From Rhodospirillales bacterium (GTDB taxonomy: Bacteria; Pseudomonadota; Alphaproteobacteria; Acetobacterales; Acetobacteraceae), in assembly GCA_025359905.1 (NCBI GenBank), contig JANYDF010000029.1, positions 35,238 to 99,237 on the forward strand: a DNA stretch of 64,000 bases, given 5' to 3'. The notes under the pieces are model-generated. The model saw only the letters and a program-made list of their open reading frames with translations. It searched no databases and was not told the DNA's origin. Of the stretch, positions 9,179-17,544 are shown piece by piece. A program made the position numbers and the translations under genes. How positions within the stretch are numbered: position 1 is the stretch's first letter; the number at the start of each line of letters is the position of its first letter.

Positions 9179-9220
9179 GCATGGCAATGCCGCCGAAGCC
9201 GCAAACGGCGCGCGTGCAAC

Positions 9221-9292
9221 CGTCATCGCCGGGCTCGACCGGGCGATCCACGCACGCGGGCCCAGATCGCCGGGTCAAGCCCGGCGATGACG
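9221..9292. repeat. Long imperfect inverted repeat (REP-like) between SBP and livH
   Basis: The arm beginning CGTCATCGCCGGGCT at 9221 is matched in inverted orientation by an arm ending CCGGCGATGACG at 9292, with only a few mismatches over about 28 bases. Each arm is itself near-palindromic around GCCGGG/CCCGGC. Elements with this core are common intergenic palindromes in alphaproteobacterial genomes (recalled, not searched). It sits inside the operon, so it may moderate read-through to livH or protect the upstream mRNA. Confidence 0.7.
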
Positions 9293-9305
9293 AGGGATTG
9301 CAGCC

Positions 9306-10193
9306 ATGATCATGATATTCGGCAAGCCGCTGATGCTGCTGTATGGCCAACTCACGCTCGGCCTGATCAATGGGTCGTTCTATGCGCTGTTGTCGCTCGG
9401 CCTTGCGGTGATCTTCGGCTTGCTGAACATCATCAATTTTGCCCATGGCGCGCTGTTCATGCTCGGCGCGTTCGTCACCTGGGGTCTGCTGCAATATCTC
9501 GGCATCGGCTACTGGGCGGCACTGGTGATAGCGCCCTTGGTGCTGGGCGTATTCGGCGTGGTGCTGGAACGCTTTTTGATCCGCCGTCTGTATGGGCTGG
9601 ACCATTTGTACGGCCTGCTGCTGACGTTCGGCTGCGCACTGGTGATCGAAGGGTTGATGCGCAACAACTTCGGCAGTTCCGGCGTGCCGTACGCCATTCC
9701 GTCCGCGCTGCAAGGCCCGTTGAATTTGGGCTTCATGGTGCTGCCGCGCTACCGCGCGTGGGTGGTGCTGGCCGCCGCCGCCATGTGTCTGGTGACGTGG
9801 CTGCTCATCGAGCGAACCCGGCTTGGGGCAACGCTGCGCGCTGCAACCGAAAACGCGCCGCTGGTGCAGGCCTTCGGCGTCAACGTGCCGCGCCTGATCA
9901 CGCTCACCTACGGTGCCGGTTGCGCGCTGGCGGCGTTTGCCGGGGTGCTGGCGGCGCCGATGAACTCGGTCAATCCGAACATGGGCAGCAACCTGATTAT
10001 CGTGGTGTTTGCGACGGTGGTGATCGGCGGCATGGGCTCGATCCTGGGGTCGATCATCACCGGCTTCGGGCTCGGCATCATCGAGGGCATCACCAAGGTG
10101 TACTACCCGGAAGGTTCGGCCACCGTGGTGTTCGTGGTGATGGTGATCGTATTGTTGCTGCGCCCGGCTGGCTTGTTCGGCAAGGCGGCCTGA
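9306..10193 (+). CDS. Branched-chain amino acid/amide ABC transporter permease, LivH type
   Basis: Inner-membrane permease with about eight hydrophobic segments, 295 residues. Family marks are GLINGSFYALLSLGLAVIFG near the N-terminus, LLNIINFAHGALFMLGAF (the LivH NFAHG motif), the cytoplasmic loop TRLGATLRAATENAPLVQAF that contacts the ATPase, and a C-terminal GGMGSILGSIITGFGLG. It starts at the ATG at 9306, with a second ATG two codons later also possible. It follows the palindromic element and precedes livM by one base. Confidence 0.93.
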   Translation: MIMIFGKPLMLLYGQLTLGLINGSFYALLSLGLAVIFGLLNIINFAHGALFMLGAFVTWGLLQYLGIGYWAALVIAPLVLGVFGVVLERFLIRRLYGLDHLYGLLLTFGCALVIEGLMRNNFGSSGVPYAIPSALQGPLNLGFMVLPRYRAWVVLAAAAMCLVTWLLIERTRLGATLRAATENAPLVQAFGVNVPRLITLTYGAGCALAAFAGVLAAPMNSVNPNMGSNLIIVVFATVVIGGMGSILGSIITGFGLGIIEGITKVYYPEGSATVVFVVMVIVLLLRPAGLFGKAA

Positions 10194-10194
10194 C

Positions 10195-11127
10195 ATGTTC
10201 GGATTTTCGCGTGCCCAGGCCATCGCCTTCGCCATCATGCTGGCCGCCATCGCAGCGGCGCCGTCGGTGCTGTACCCGGTGTTCCTGATGAAGGTGCTGT
10301 GCTTCGCGCTGTTCGCCTGCGCCTTCAATTTGCTGATCGGCTTTGCCGGTCTGCTGTCGCTGGGCCATGCCGCCTATTTCGGCATGGGTAGCTATGTCGC
10401 GGCGTATGCGGCGAAAACCTGGGGCGTATCGGCGGAAATTGCCATTCTGCTCGGCGGCTTGGTGGGCGCGGCGATTGGTTTGGTGTTCGGCTGGCTCGCC
10501 ATCCGCCGCCAGGGCATCTACTTCGCCATGATCACGCTGGCGCTGTCGCAGATGATCTATTTCTTCTGCCTCGAAGCCGCCTTCACCGGCGGTGAGGACG
10601 GTATTCAGCAGGTGCCGCGCGCTGCATTGTTCGGCCTGATCGGCATGAAATCCGACATGGCGTTGTACTGGCTGATCGCGGGCGTGTTCGTGCTCGGCTT
10701 CCTGCTGATCCACCGCATCGTGCATTCCCCGTTCGGCCAAGTGCTGACCGCCATCCGCGAGAACGAACCGCGCGCCATCTCGCTGGGTTACCGGGTGGAC
10801 GACTACAAATTGCTCGCCTTCGTGCTTTCAACCTTCCTGTCTGGCATTGCCGGTGGCGCCAAGTCGCAGGTGTTCGGCATCGCCACGCTGACCGACGTGC
10901 ATTGGTCGATGGGCGGCGAAGTGGTGCTGATGACGCTGCTCGGCGGCATCGGCACAATATTCGGACCCTTGGTGGGTGCCTTGGTGTTCGGCTCGCTGGA
11001 AACCTATCTGGCGCAGTTCGGCGACTGGGTGACGGTGACGCAGGGCGGGATCTTTATCCTGTGCGTGATCGCGTTCCGGCGTGGGATTGTCGGCGAGATC
11101 GGCAACCGATTGCGGCTGGTGTTGTAA
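10195..11127 (+). CDS. Branched-chain amino acid/amide ABC transporter permease, LivM type
   Basis: Second inner-membrane permease of the importer, 310 residues. Marks are NLLIGFAGLLSLGHAAYFGM (the LivM SLGHAAYFG motif), the EAA-like cytoplasmic loop SPFGQVLTAIRENEPRAISL, and GGIGTIFGPLVGALVFG. It is the last gene of the operon and runs toward the minus-strand MFS gene with 9 bases between the stops. Confidence 0.93.
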   Translation: MFGFSRAQAIAFAIMLAAIAAAPSVLYPVFLMKVLCFALFACAFNLLIGFAGLLSLGHAAYFGMGSYVAAYAAKTWGVSAEIAILLGGLVGAAIGLVFGWLAIRRQGIYFAMITLALSQMIYFFCLEAAFTGGEDGIQQVPRAALFGLIGMKSDMALYWLIAGVFVLGFLLIHRIVHSPFGQVLTAIRENEPRAISLGYRVDDYKLLAFVLSTFLSGIAGGAKSQVFGIATLTDVHWSMGGEVVLMTLLGGIGTIFGPLVGALVFGSLETYLAQFGDWVTVTQGGIFILCVIAFRRGIVGEIGNRLRLVL

Positions 11128-11129
11128 GC

Positions 11130-11146
11130 GCGGGCGTTACGCCCGC
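11130..11146. terminator. Short hairpin between convergent livM and MFS genes
   Basis: GCGGGCG and CGCCCGC surround a TTA loop that is the MFS stop codon read in reverse. A 7-bp GC-only stem exactly at the convergence of two genes could end transcription from both sides, but there is no T-run. Confidence 0.35.
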
Positions 11147-12600
11147 CGGTACCCGCTCACCGCCGCCCCATCCTCCGGCCGCAATCGGATGAACCCCGGC
11201 AGCGCGGCCAGCGGCAGCAGCGCCGAGATCAGGAATACGGTGTGAAAGCGCGCCGGGGTCAGCACATGGTCGGGCAGGCTGATCAGGCTCAGCAGCACGG
11301 CGGCGAACGAGACGCCGAAGCTTACCGTCAATTGCTGCAACGCGCCGAACAGGCTGGTGGCGTGGCTTAGTCGTGCGTCCGGCGTGTCGGCGTACGACAG
11401 CATGTTCGATGTCATCAACTGGATCGAACGGATCAACCCGAACACCAGCACGTAGCTGCCGATCAGCCAGTGCGGCGTATCGGCGCGCAGCAGCGCGAAA
11501 CCGGCCAGAATCAGCGACGCGGCGACGGCACTGCCGATCAGGGCGCGGCGGAAGCCGAACCAGCGCAGCATCGGGCTGATGAACGTGCGCAGCAGCAGCG
11601 AGCCGGCGCTGGCCAGCAGCACCAGCGCGCCTGCCGTCACCGGCGTCATGCCAAAGCCGATTTGCAGCATCAGCGGCAACAGGAACGGGGTGCCGTTCAG
11701 TCCGATGCGGCAGAGCCCGCCAGCCAGCGTGCCGATGGCGAAGCTGCGGATGCGGAACAGCGACAAGTCGAGCGCCGGGGCCGAAACGCCGCGCGCATAG
11801 CGGGCGAACAGTACCAGCAGGGCTGCGGCCACCACCAGTACCGCTGCAATCACCGGCAGCGGCAATTTCTGCTGGCCGATGCTGTCCAGCCCGACCTGTA
11901 TCAGCCCGATGCCGCCGACCATCAGGAAGCCGGGAAAGTCGAATTTCTGGCCCGGCTGGCCGGGGCTTTCGGCGAAGTAGCGCAGCGCCAGCAGCATGCC
12001 CGCCAATCCGATGGGCAAGTTGACGTAGAAAATCCAGCGCCACGACAAATACGTGGTCAGCACGCCGCCCAGCAGTGGCCCGGCCAGCGGGCCCAGCAAG
12101 GCGGGCAGCGACATGTAGGTCATCACCGTGACCAACTCACTGCGCGGAAAACTGCGCAGCATGATCAGCCGCCCGACCGGCGTCATCATCGCGCCGCCGA
12201 TGCCTTGCAGCACGCGGGTGGCGATCAGCATGTCGAACGTATCGGCGACGCCGCACAGCGCCGAGCCCGCCGTGAACAGCCCGAGCGCCAGCACGAAAAT
12301 CCGCCGCGCCCCAAAGCGGTCGGCAAACCAGCCGCTGAGCGGGATGAACACCGCCAACGTCACCACGTACGCCGTCACTGCCAAATTCAATTGCACTGGC
12401 GTGGTGCGCAGGCTGCGCGCCATGTCGGGGATGGCGGTGACGATGATGGTGGAGTCGAGCTGCTCCATCAGAAAAGCGATGGCGACAATCAGCGGGATCA
12501 GCAGGCGCAGCTTCCGATTGCGATGAATCAAGGAACCGTCGCCGTTCAACGTGTCACCCTCGGTCGCTGCCAAGGGCGGAGTATCGTCCGCTGTTGGCAT
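11137..12600 (-). CDS. MFS drug-efflux transporter (DHA2/MdtD-like)
   Basis: Inner-membrane proton antiporter of about 487 residues. MEQLDSTIIVTAIPDMARSL is motif D1 of the 14-segment DHA2 family, GWFADRFGARRIFVLAL is motif A, and LLGPLAGPLLGGVLTTYLSW is motif C typical of antiporters. The start is taken at the ATG at 12600, preceded by a GGTGGGTG ribosome-binding site; an upstream TTG at 12615 is a poorer alternative. The gene is divergent from the aldehyde dehydrogenase. Substrate unknown. Confidence 0.9.
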   Translation of the reverse strand: MPTADDTPPLAATEGDTLNGDGSLIHRNRKLRLLIPLIVAIAFLMEQLDSTIIVTAIPDMARSLRTTPVQLNLAVTAYVVTLAVFIPLSGWFADRFGARRIFVLALGLFTAGSALCGVADTFDMLIATRVLQGIGGAMMTPVGRLIMLRSFPRSELVTVMTYMSLPALLGPLAGPLLGGVLTTYLSWRWIFYVNLPIGLAGMLLALRYFAESPGQPGQKFDFPGFLMVGGIGLIQVGLDSIGQQKLPLPVIAAVLVVAAALLVLFARYARGVSAPALDLSLFRIRSFAIGTLAGGLCRIGLNGTPFLLPLMLQIGFGMTPVTAGALVLLASAGSLLLRTFISPMLRWFGFRRALIGSAVAASLILAGFALLRADTPHWLIGSYVLVFGLIRSIQLMTSNMLSYADTPDARLSHATSLFGALQQLTVSFGVSFAAVLLSLISLPDHVLTPARFHTVFLISALLPLAALPGFIRLRPEDGAAVSGYRRA

Positions 12601-12625
12601 GACGTCACCCACCAAGATCGGGATG

Positions 12626-12642
12626 GCCCCGTCGCACGGGGC
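12626..12642. terminator. GC hairpin with short T-tract in divergent intergenic region
   Basis: GCCCCGT and ACGGGGC flank CGC, followed by TTT on the plus strand. The element lies between divergently transcribed genes, so as a terminator it would block read-through entering the aldehyde dehydrogenase. On the minus strand it would lie in the MFS leader. Function uncertain. Confidence 0.35.
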
Positions 12643-12724
12643 TTTCCGGCGTTATGAATATTTGGGTATAACGAAGCCGCTCACCCCAAGGGCGCCACCA
12701 ACAATCCCGCAGGAGACGCGTATC

Positions 12725-13819
12725 ATGCAGCACGAACGGCAATTCTATATCGACGGCGCTTGGGTCGACCCGGCGGCCCCTGTTCTGTTCGACGTGATCG
12801 ACCCATCCACCGAGGAAGCCTTCACCCAGATCGCGCTGGGCAACGCCGCCGACGTTGATCGCGCCGTGGCCGCGGCCCGCGCCGCGTTCCCCAGCTTCGC
12901 CCGCTCGACCCGCGCCGAGCGGCTGGAATTGCTGCGCAACATTCTGGCCGAATACGAAAGACGCTACGACGAGCTCGCCGCCACGCTGTCGCGTGAGATG
13001 GGCGCCACGCTCGCCTTCGCCCGCAGCGATCAGGCGTTCACCGGCAGCGCGCATCTGAAGCGGATGATCGCGGTGCTGGAAACCTTCGCCTTCGAATGGA
13101 TGCAAGGCGGCACCCTGATCGCCAAGGAGCCGATCGGCGTGGCCGGGCTGATCACGCCGTGGAACTGGCCGATCAACCAGATCGTCTGCAAGGTTGCACC
13201 TGCCATCGCCGCTGGTTGCACCATGGTGCTGAAGCCGTCCGAGATCGCGCCGCTCAATGCGATCATCTGGTCGGAAATCGTCCATGCTGCCGGGGTGCCG
13301 AAGGGCGTTTACAACATGGTGCAGGGCGACGGCCCGGCCGTGGGCGAGGCGATGTCGGCGCATCCGGGCATCGACTTCATGTCGTTTACCGGCTCGACCC
13401 GTGCGGGCATCCAAGTGGCGCGCGCGGCGGCGGCGACGGTGAAGCGGGTCAGCCAGGAACTTGGCGGCAAGTCGGCCAATATCCTGCTGCCAGATGTGGA
13501 TTTCATCGAGGCTGTCACCAAGGGCGTCGGCTGGGTGATGCGCAACAGCGGCCAATCCTGCAACGCGCCGACCCGCATGTTCGTCCCGGCGGACCGGCAG
13601 GACGAGGTGAAGGCCATCGCCAAGGCCGCCGACCTCGCCCACGCCCGCCGCGTGGCGGCGGAGATGCGCGCCGGCTGCGTGCATGTGAACTACCCGGCCT
13701 GGGACACCGCCGCCCCGTTCGGCGGCTACAAACAGTCCGGTAACGGCCGTGAATATGGCAAATGGGCGTTGGAGGAGTTCCTGGAGACCAAGGCGGTGAT
13801 CGGCTACGACGCCGCCTGA
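12725..13819 (+). CDS. Aldehyde dehydrogenase with large internal in-frame deletion (possibly inactive)
   Basis: NAD(P)-dependent aldehyde dehydrogenase family, 364 residues against a usual 470-500. Intact parts are the cofactor/active-site loop GLITPWNWPINQI, the catalytic Glu245 in QELGGKSANI and the nucleophile Cys279 in NSGQSCNAPTR, with the normal 34-residue spacing. At about residues 299-302 the chain jumps from RQDEVKAIAKAA to DLAHARRVAAEMRAG, skipping about 110 residues that normally hold the conserved EEIFGPV motif and much of the catalytic domain. The C-terminal APFGGYKQSGNGREYG is normal. The reading frame stays open, so a precise deletion or an assembly collapse is likely. A good ribosome-binding site (GCAGGAGA) supports the ATG at 12725. 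Confidence 0.82.
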   Translation: MQHERQFYIDGAWVDPAAPVLFDVIDPSTEEAFTQIALGNAADVDRAVAAARAAFPSFARSTRAERLELLRNILAEYERRYDELAATLSREMGATLAFARSDQAFTGSAHLKRMIAVLETFAFEWMQGGTLIAKEPIGVAGLITPWNWPINQIVCKVAPAIAAGCTMVLKPSEIAPLNAIIWSEIVHAAGVPKGVYNMVQGDGPAVGEAMSAHPGIDFMSFTGSTRAGIQVARAAAATVKRVSQELGGKSANILLPDVDFIEAVTKGVGWVMRNSGQSCNAPTRMFVPADRQDEVKAIAKAADLAHARRVAAEMRAGCVHVNYPAWDTAAPFGGYKQSGNGREYGKWALEEFLETKAVIGYDAA

Positions 13820-13856
13820 TCGAGCGGATACCCTTCCCTGGGGGGCTGGTGGGTGT

Positions 13857-16466
13857 ATGCTGCAATGCACCATGCCAGTTCCCCGCCTTGCGAAGCCGGG
13901 CCGCTTCCGCCCGGAGTTTCTGTTCCGCCCCGCCTCGGTGGCCGTGCTCGGCGCCGAGACGGCGGTGGGGCAGCAGGTGCTTGCCAACGTGCGCGGTGGC
14001 GGGTTCGCCAGGCCGATCTACCCGATCGACACCGGCGGAGATTTGACGGCGCTTTCGCCAGCGCCTGAATTAGCCATTATCTGCAACGACGGAGCAGTCG
14101 TAGCCGATGCGTTCGCAGCGCTCGGCAAGTGCGGCGCCACGGCGGCGGTGGTGGCCGGCATGGCGGGCGGCTTGCGGGAATTGGCGCAGGCCACCGGCGT
14201 GCGCTCGCTCGGTCCTGGCTCGTTCGGCATCGCGGTGCCAGCTATCGGGCTGAACGCCAGCCGTGGCCATCTCATGCCACGCGCCGGGCGGGTGGCCTTG
14301 GTGTCGCAATCGGCGGCGCTGTGCCGCGCGGTGCTGGACTGGGCTGAGCCGAACGGCGTTGGCTTCAGCCACATCGTGGGCATCGGCGGCAACGACGATA
14401 TCGGATTTGCCTTGGTGCTCGACTGGTTGAGCCGCGATCCGGGCACCGGCGCCATTTTGCTCGATATCCGCCGCATCAAGGATGCGCGCGCGTTCGTATC
14501 GGCGGCCCGCGCGGCGGCGCGGCTGCGCCCGGTGGTGGCGATCCGCGCTGGCGGCATGCTGCTCGACCCGACCGGCGGGGCCGACGGCACCTTGGAAGCA
14601 GCGCTGCGCCGCTGCGGTGTGCTGAGCGTGACGCGGCTGGACGACATGCTGGCCGCCGCCGAAACCCTGACCCGCGCCCGCCCGGTGCGCGCCGAGACCC
14701 TGTCGATTGTGACCAACGCGGTTGGTCCGGCATGGATGGCGGCGGACGCCGTGTTGCGCGAGGGGCTGACCCTCGCCGAACTGACGCCCGCGACCCATGC
14801 GGTGCTTGATGCCACCTTGCCCGGCCCGTCGGTTTACCGGCCGGATGAGCGGGTGAAGGCCGATGTGGTCTACGCCGGATTCGACAACCCGATGCATCTG
14901 GCCGAGGTGGCCGCCATGCTGGCCGGTGCGCGGGAAGTCGGTGGCGTGCTGATCGTGCATGCGCCAACCGGCGCGGGCGATGCGGTGGCGATCGAAGCAA
15001 TTGCCGCCGCCGCCAAGGTGATCCGGGTGCCGCTGCTGGTGTGCGCGATGGGCGAGACCACCGGGCATCTGCACCGCCGCCGGTTGGCCGAGGCTGGCGT
15101 GCCGGTGTTTGCCTCCCCGGAGCAAGCGGTGCGGGGTTTCCTACATTTGGTGCAGGACCGCCGCAACCGTGCCGCCGCCCGCGAATTGCCGGGCAGTGCC
15201 GTTCTGCGCGTGGCCCCGGACAAGATCGGTGCCGCCGCCGCCTTCGCGCGTGCCCGCGCCGAGGGCCGCCTGACCCTGACACAGGATGAGGCGATGGCGG
15301 TGCTCGCCGCCTACCATATTGAAGGTGTTCCGACCCGCCGGGCGGGCGACGCCGCTGAGGCCGAAGCCGCAGCCATTGCGATTGGCTATCCGGTGGTGCT
15401 GAAGCGCCGCCGCAGCGAGCGGCCGGCCGAGGGCGGGCGCGGCGCGCTGGCGCTGGATTTGCGTGACGGCGAGCAGGTGCGCGACGCGCTGCGGCTGTTG
15501 GAACGGCGGCAGGATAGCCGGGGACAGGCTGGATTCCTGGTGCAGAAGCAGGTTGGCCGGGCGCGCGAATTGCTGGTGCGGGTGCACGGCGATCCGCTGT
15601 TCGGCCCGATCATCGGCTTCGGCCAGGGCGGCACCGCCGCATCGGTGTTTCACGATATCGCGGTCGATCTGCCGCCGCTCAATTTACCATTGGCCCGCGC
15701 CATGATCGAGCGCACCCGGGCCGCCCGCACGCTGGAAGCGCGGCACGATCTGCCGGCCGCCGACACCGCCGCCGTGGCCGATACGCTGGTGCGGGTGAGC
15801 CAGTTGCTGGTCGATTTTCCGGAAATCGCTGAGTTGGACATCAACCCGCTGTTCGCCAGCGCCACCGGCGTGCAAGTGGCGGATGCCTGGATTCGGCTGC
15901 GCGCGGCGGGCGAGCCGCCAGGGTACTTGGCGATCGCACCTTACCCCGGAGAATTGATCGGGCACTACGAAGCCGGCGGCGAGCGGCTGACCATCCGGCC
16001 GATCCGCCCCGAAGACGCCGCCGCGCATGCGGCGTTCTTCAGCCGCTTGCCGCCGCAGGATGTGCGTTACCGGTTCTTCAGCGCTATGCGCGAATTGTCC
16101 GCCGAGCAGATCATGCGGTTGACCCAGGTGGACTATGACCGCGAGATCGCCTTTGTGGCAGTGCGCGAAGCCACCGGCGAGACCGTCGGCGTATCGCGGC
16201 TGGTGTGCGAGCCGGGCCGCAGCACCGGCGAGTTCGCTGTTGTTGTCCAGCCGGATGTCAAAGGCCGCAGGCTCGCGGCGCATTTGATGCAACGGTTGAT
16301 CGACTGGGCCCAGGCGAGCGGGATGACGGAGGTGACCGGGCAGATCTTGGCCGATAACCAGCCAATGCTGAAATTCGTGCGCGGCCTGGGGTTCGCGGTT
16401 CGCCGGTCGCTCGATGAAGACGGGGTGGTCGAGGCTGTGTTGAAACTGCCGCCCGCCGGGGGTTAG
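13857..16466 (+). CDS. Pat-like protein: acyl-CoA synthetase (ADP-forming) homologue fused to GNAT acetyltransferase
   Basis: 869-residue fusion like the bacterial protein-lysine acetyltransferase Pat/YfiQ, which acetylates and so silences enzymes such as acetyl-CoA synthetase. Order: CoA-binding Rossmann domain (about 20-110, FRPASVAVLGAE), succinyl-CoA-synthetase-like domains (about 140-440, SQSAALCRAVLDWA), ATP-grasp domain (from about 470, LTLTQDEAMAVLAAYHIEGV), and a C-terminal GNAT domain (about 708-865, LTIRPIRPEDAAAHAAFF). The region where active synthetases carry the phosphorylated His (SHTG) reads LDPTGG near residue 235, so the synthetase half is probably regulatory only, as in Pat. 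It lies 37 bases after the damaged aldehyde dehydrogenase; a ribosome-binding site GGGGGG precedes the ATG. Confidence 0.88.
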   Translation: MLQCTMPVPRLAKPGRFRPEFLFRPASVAVLGAETAVGQQVLANVRGGGFARPIYPIDTGGDLTALSPAPELAIICNDGAVVADAFAALGKCGATAAVVAGMAGGLRELAQATGVRSLGPGSFGIAVPAIGLNASRGHLMPRAGRVALVSQSAALCRAVLDWAEPNGVGFSHIVGIGGNDDIGFALVLDWLSRDPGTGAILLDIRRIKDARAFVSAARAAARLRPVVAIRAGGMLLDPTGGADGTLEAALRRCGVLSVTRLDDMLAAAETLTRARPVRAETLSIVTNAVGPAWMAADAVLREGLTLAELTPATHAVLDATLPGPSVYRPDERVKADVVYAGFDNPMHLAEVAAMLAGAREVGGVLIVHAPTGAGDAVAIEAIAAAAKVIRVPLLVCAMGETTGHLHRRRLAEAGVPVFASPEQAVRGFLHLVQDRRNRAAARELPGSAVLRVAPDKIGAAAAFARARAEGRLTLTQDEAMAVLAAYHIEGVPTRRAGDAAEAEAAAIAIGYPVVLKRRRSERPAEGGRGALALDLRDGEQVRDALRLLERRQDSRGQAGFLVQKQVGRARELLVRVHGDPLFGPIIGFGQGGTAASVFHDIAVDLPPLNLPLARAMIERTRAARTLEARHDLPAADTAAVADTLVRVSQLLVDFPEIAELDINPLFASATGVQVADAWIRLRAAGEPPGYLAIAPYPGELIGHYEAGGERLTIRPIRPEDAAAHAAFFSRLPPQDVRYRFFSAMRELSAEQIMRLTQVDYDREIAFVAVREATGETVGVSRLVCEPGRSTGEFAVVVQPDVKGRRLAAHLMQRLIDWAQASGMTEVTGQILADNQPMLKFVRGLGFAVRRSLDEDGVVEAVLKLPPAGG

Positions 16467-16633
16467 ACGATTCCGGCTACCTGCACCACAAGCATTTCGA
16501 GTGCAATTACGCCGATGGCTCGATCCCGCTGGATCGCTGGTGCGGCACGTTCCACGACGGCAGCGAAGCGTCGCGGGAAGCGATGGATAAGCGGTTTCTG
16601 GCCCGTGCGGCGAAGCAACGGAAGGCAGTGTGA
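16466..16633 (+). pseudogene. Unrecognised C-terminal gene fragment
   Basis: An open frame of 55 codons directly after the Pat-like gene, ending in TGA, with no plausible start codon and no ribosome-binding site. The composition looks protein-like rather than random: YLHHKHFECNYADGSIPLD, then RWCGTFHDGSEASREAMDKR and a basic tail. It may be the 3' remnant of a lost gene. I do not recognise the family. It overlaps the last base of the upstream stop codon and adjoins the histidine-kinase remnant. Confidence 0.35.
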
Positions 16634-16639
16634 TTGGCT

Positions 16640-17330
16640 GAGCCACCGCCGCTCACTGTATTTGCGGTCCTGGCGCTCATTGCAGTAACGCGCCAAAGGC
16701 CAGCGCAAGGCCAAGCCCGGTTCCCTTGCCGTTTGCTTGGTGGTGAAGAACGGCTGGAACACGCGGGGCAGAACACTGGCGGGAATACCGCTGGCTTGGT
16801 CAGCGACCTGAATCACAACCTCACCGCGCGCGGCCCAGCCACGCACATCGCAGCCGCGCGAGCCGGGGCACAGCAATTGAACGGCCGCAGTCAGCGCTGC
16901 GCGCCACGACGCGCTGTCGGAATTCGGCCTGCCGGTAGCGGCAAAGATCCGCATCTGATCGACAAGTCCAGACGCGCGTCGGGTCTCCTGTTCGATCCGG
17001 TTGAGTTTGGCGGCAATCGCATCGCGGTCGAGCACATCGCGGCCCAGCAGGAGAGCGAGATTCTGCGCGGCGAAGCGGTCCGCGCTCAAATCCAGGCCTA
17101 TCAACCGCGGAATGAATCCCGGTTGCAGTGCCGTAGCGAAGTCGACGCCGAACAACGCATGTACGCTTTCCGAGATGAAAGCCGGCTGCCATCGGCCCGG
17201 ACGGCGGACACTGCTGCGATGTCGGAGGTGTCGGCGTGCACATCGGGCGTGAGGTACATCCGCAGCGCTGCCTCGGGCGCTGGGTTGCCGACCAGCCGCG
17301 CTTCGGTCACCAATCGCGCCAATCGATGAT
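16640..17330 (-). pseudogene. Decayed PAS-domain sensor histidine kinase
   Basis: Pieces of a sensor kinase are scattered over different minus-strand frames. From upstream to downstream: a PAS-like piece FISESVHALFGVDFATALQP, a dimerisation-helix piece AAKLNRIEQETRRASGLVDQ without a recognisable phospho-acceptor His block, an ATPase piece VADQASGIPASVLPRVFQPF ending FFTTK, then after a frameshift near 16730 the G2 box GKGTGLGLALAFG followed by a stop at 16677. Another frameshift near 17185 separates the PAS piece from upstream sequence, and the N box is missing. At least two frameshifts plus deletions mean the gene is dead. No partner response regulator is adjacent. Boundaries are approximate. 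Confidence 0.72.
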
Positions 17331-17346
17331 CGACGGCGATTCTGCT

Positions 17347-17365
17347 ATTTTGTGTAGCACAAAAT
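17347..17365. repeat. AT-rich perfect inverted repeat
   Basis: ATTTTGTG and CACAAAAT flank TAG, a perfect 8-base inverted repeat in unusually AT-rich sequence between the kinase remnant and tRNA-Thr. It may be an old operator of the dead kinase gene. There is no other gene it could obviously serve. Confidence 0.4.
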
Positions 17366-17469
17366 TGATGGAAACGAAACCAAGTGCGCCACACTGGTTT
17401 CACGCTGCTGGCCGGACGCTGGAAGCGGCGTGGCACAGGGCACAGCCCGTCGCGGCCGATTATCAAAGA

Positions 17470-17544
17470 TGGTGCCGGGTGAGGGGATCGAACCCCCGGC
17501 CTTCGGTTTACAAAACCGCTGCACTACCGCTGTGCTAACCCGGC
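17470..17544 (-). tRNA. tRNA-Thr (anticodon TGT)
   Basis: On the minus strand a 75-base cloverleaf begins GCCGGGTTAGCACAGCGG and ends with ACCCGGC, discriminator A and an encoded CCA. The anticodon stem-loop GCGGTTTTGTAAACCG has TGT at the anticodon, reading ACA and probably other Thr codons. The T arm GGGGGTTCGATCCCC is canonical. It stands alone between the kinase remnant and the amidase gene, so it may be an integration target, though I saw no integrase. Confidence 0.95.

Noticed and set aside
9181..9309. Possible small gene starting ATGGCAATGCC after SBP copy 2
   Set aside because: It runs through the palindromic element and has no ribosome-binding site; the element explains the sequence.
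8913..10328. Antisense frame of about 470 codons across SBP copy 2 and livH
   Set aside because: It spans two real genes and the palindrome in between and has no domain pattern.
11470..12657. Plus-strand frame of about 395 codons opposite the MFS gene
   Set aside because: Gln/Arg-rich shadow of a membrane protein; the minus strand has all MFS motifs.
16634..17469. Plus-strand gene across the kinase remnant
   Set aside because: The frame has no domain match, while minus-strand kinase motifs in shifted frames explain the sequence as a pseudogene.
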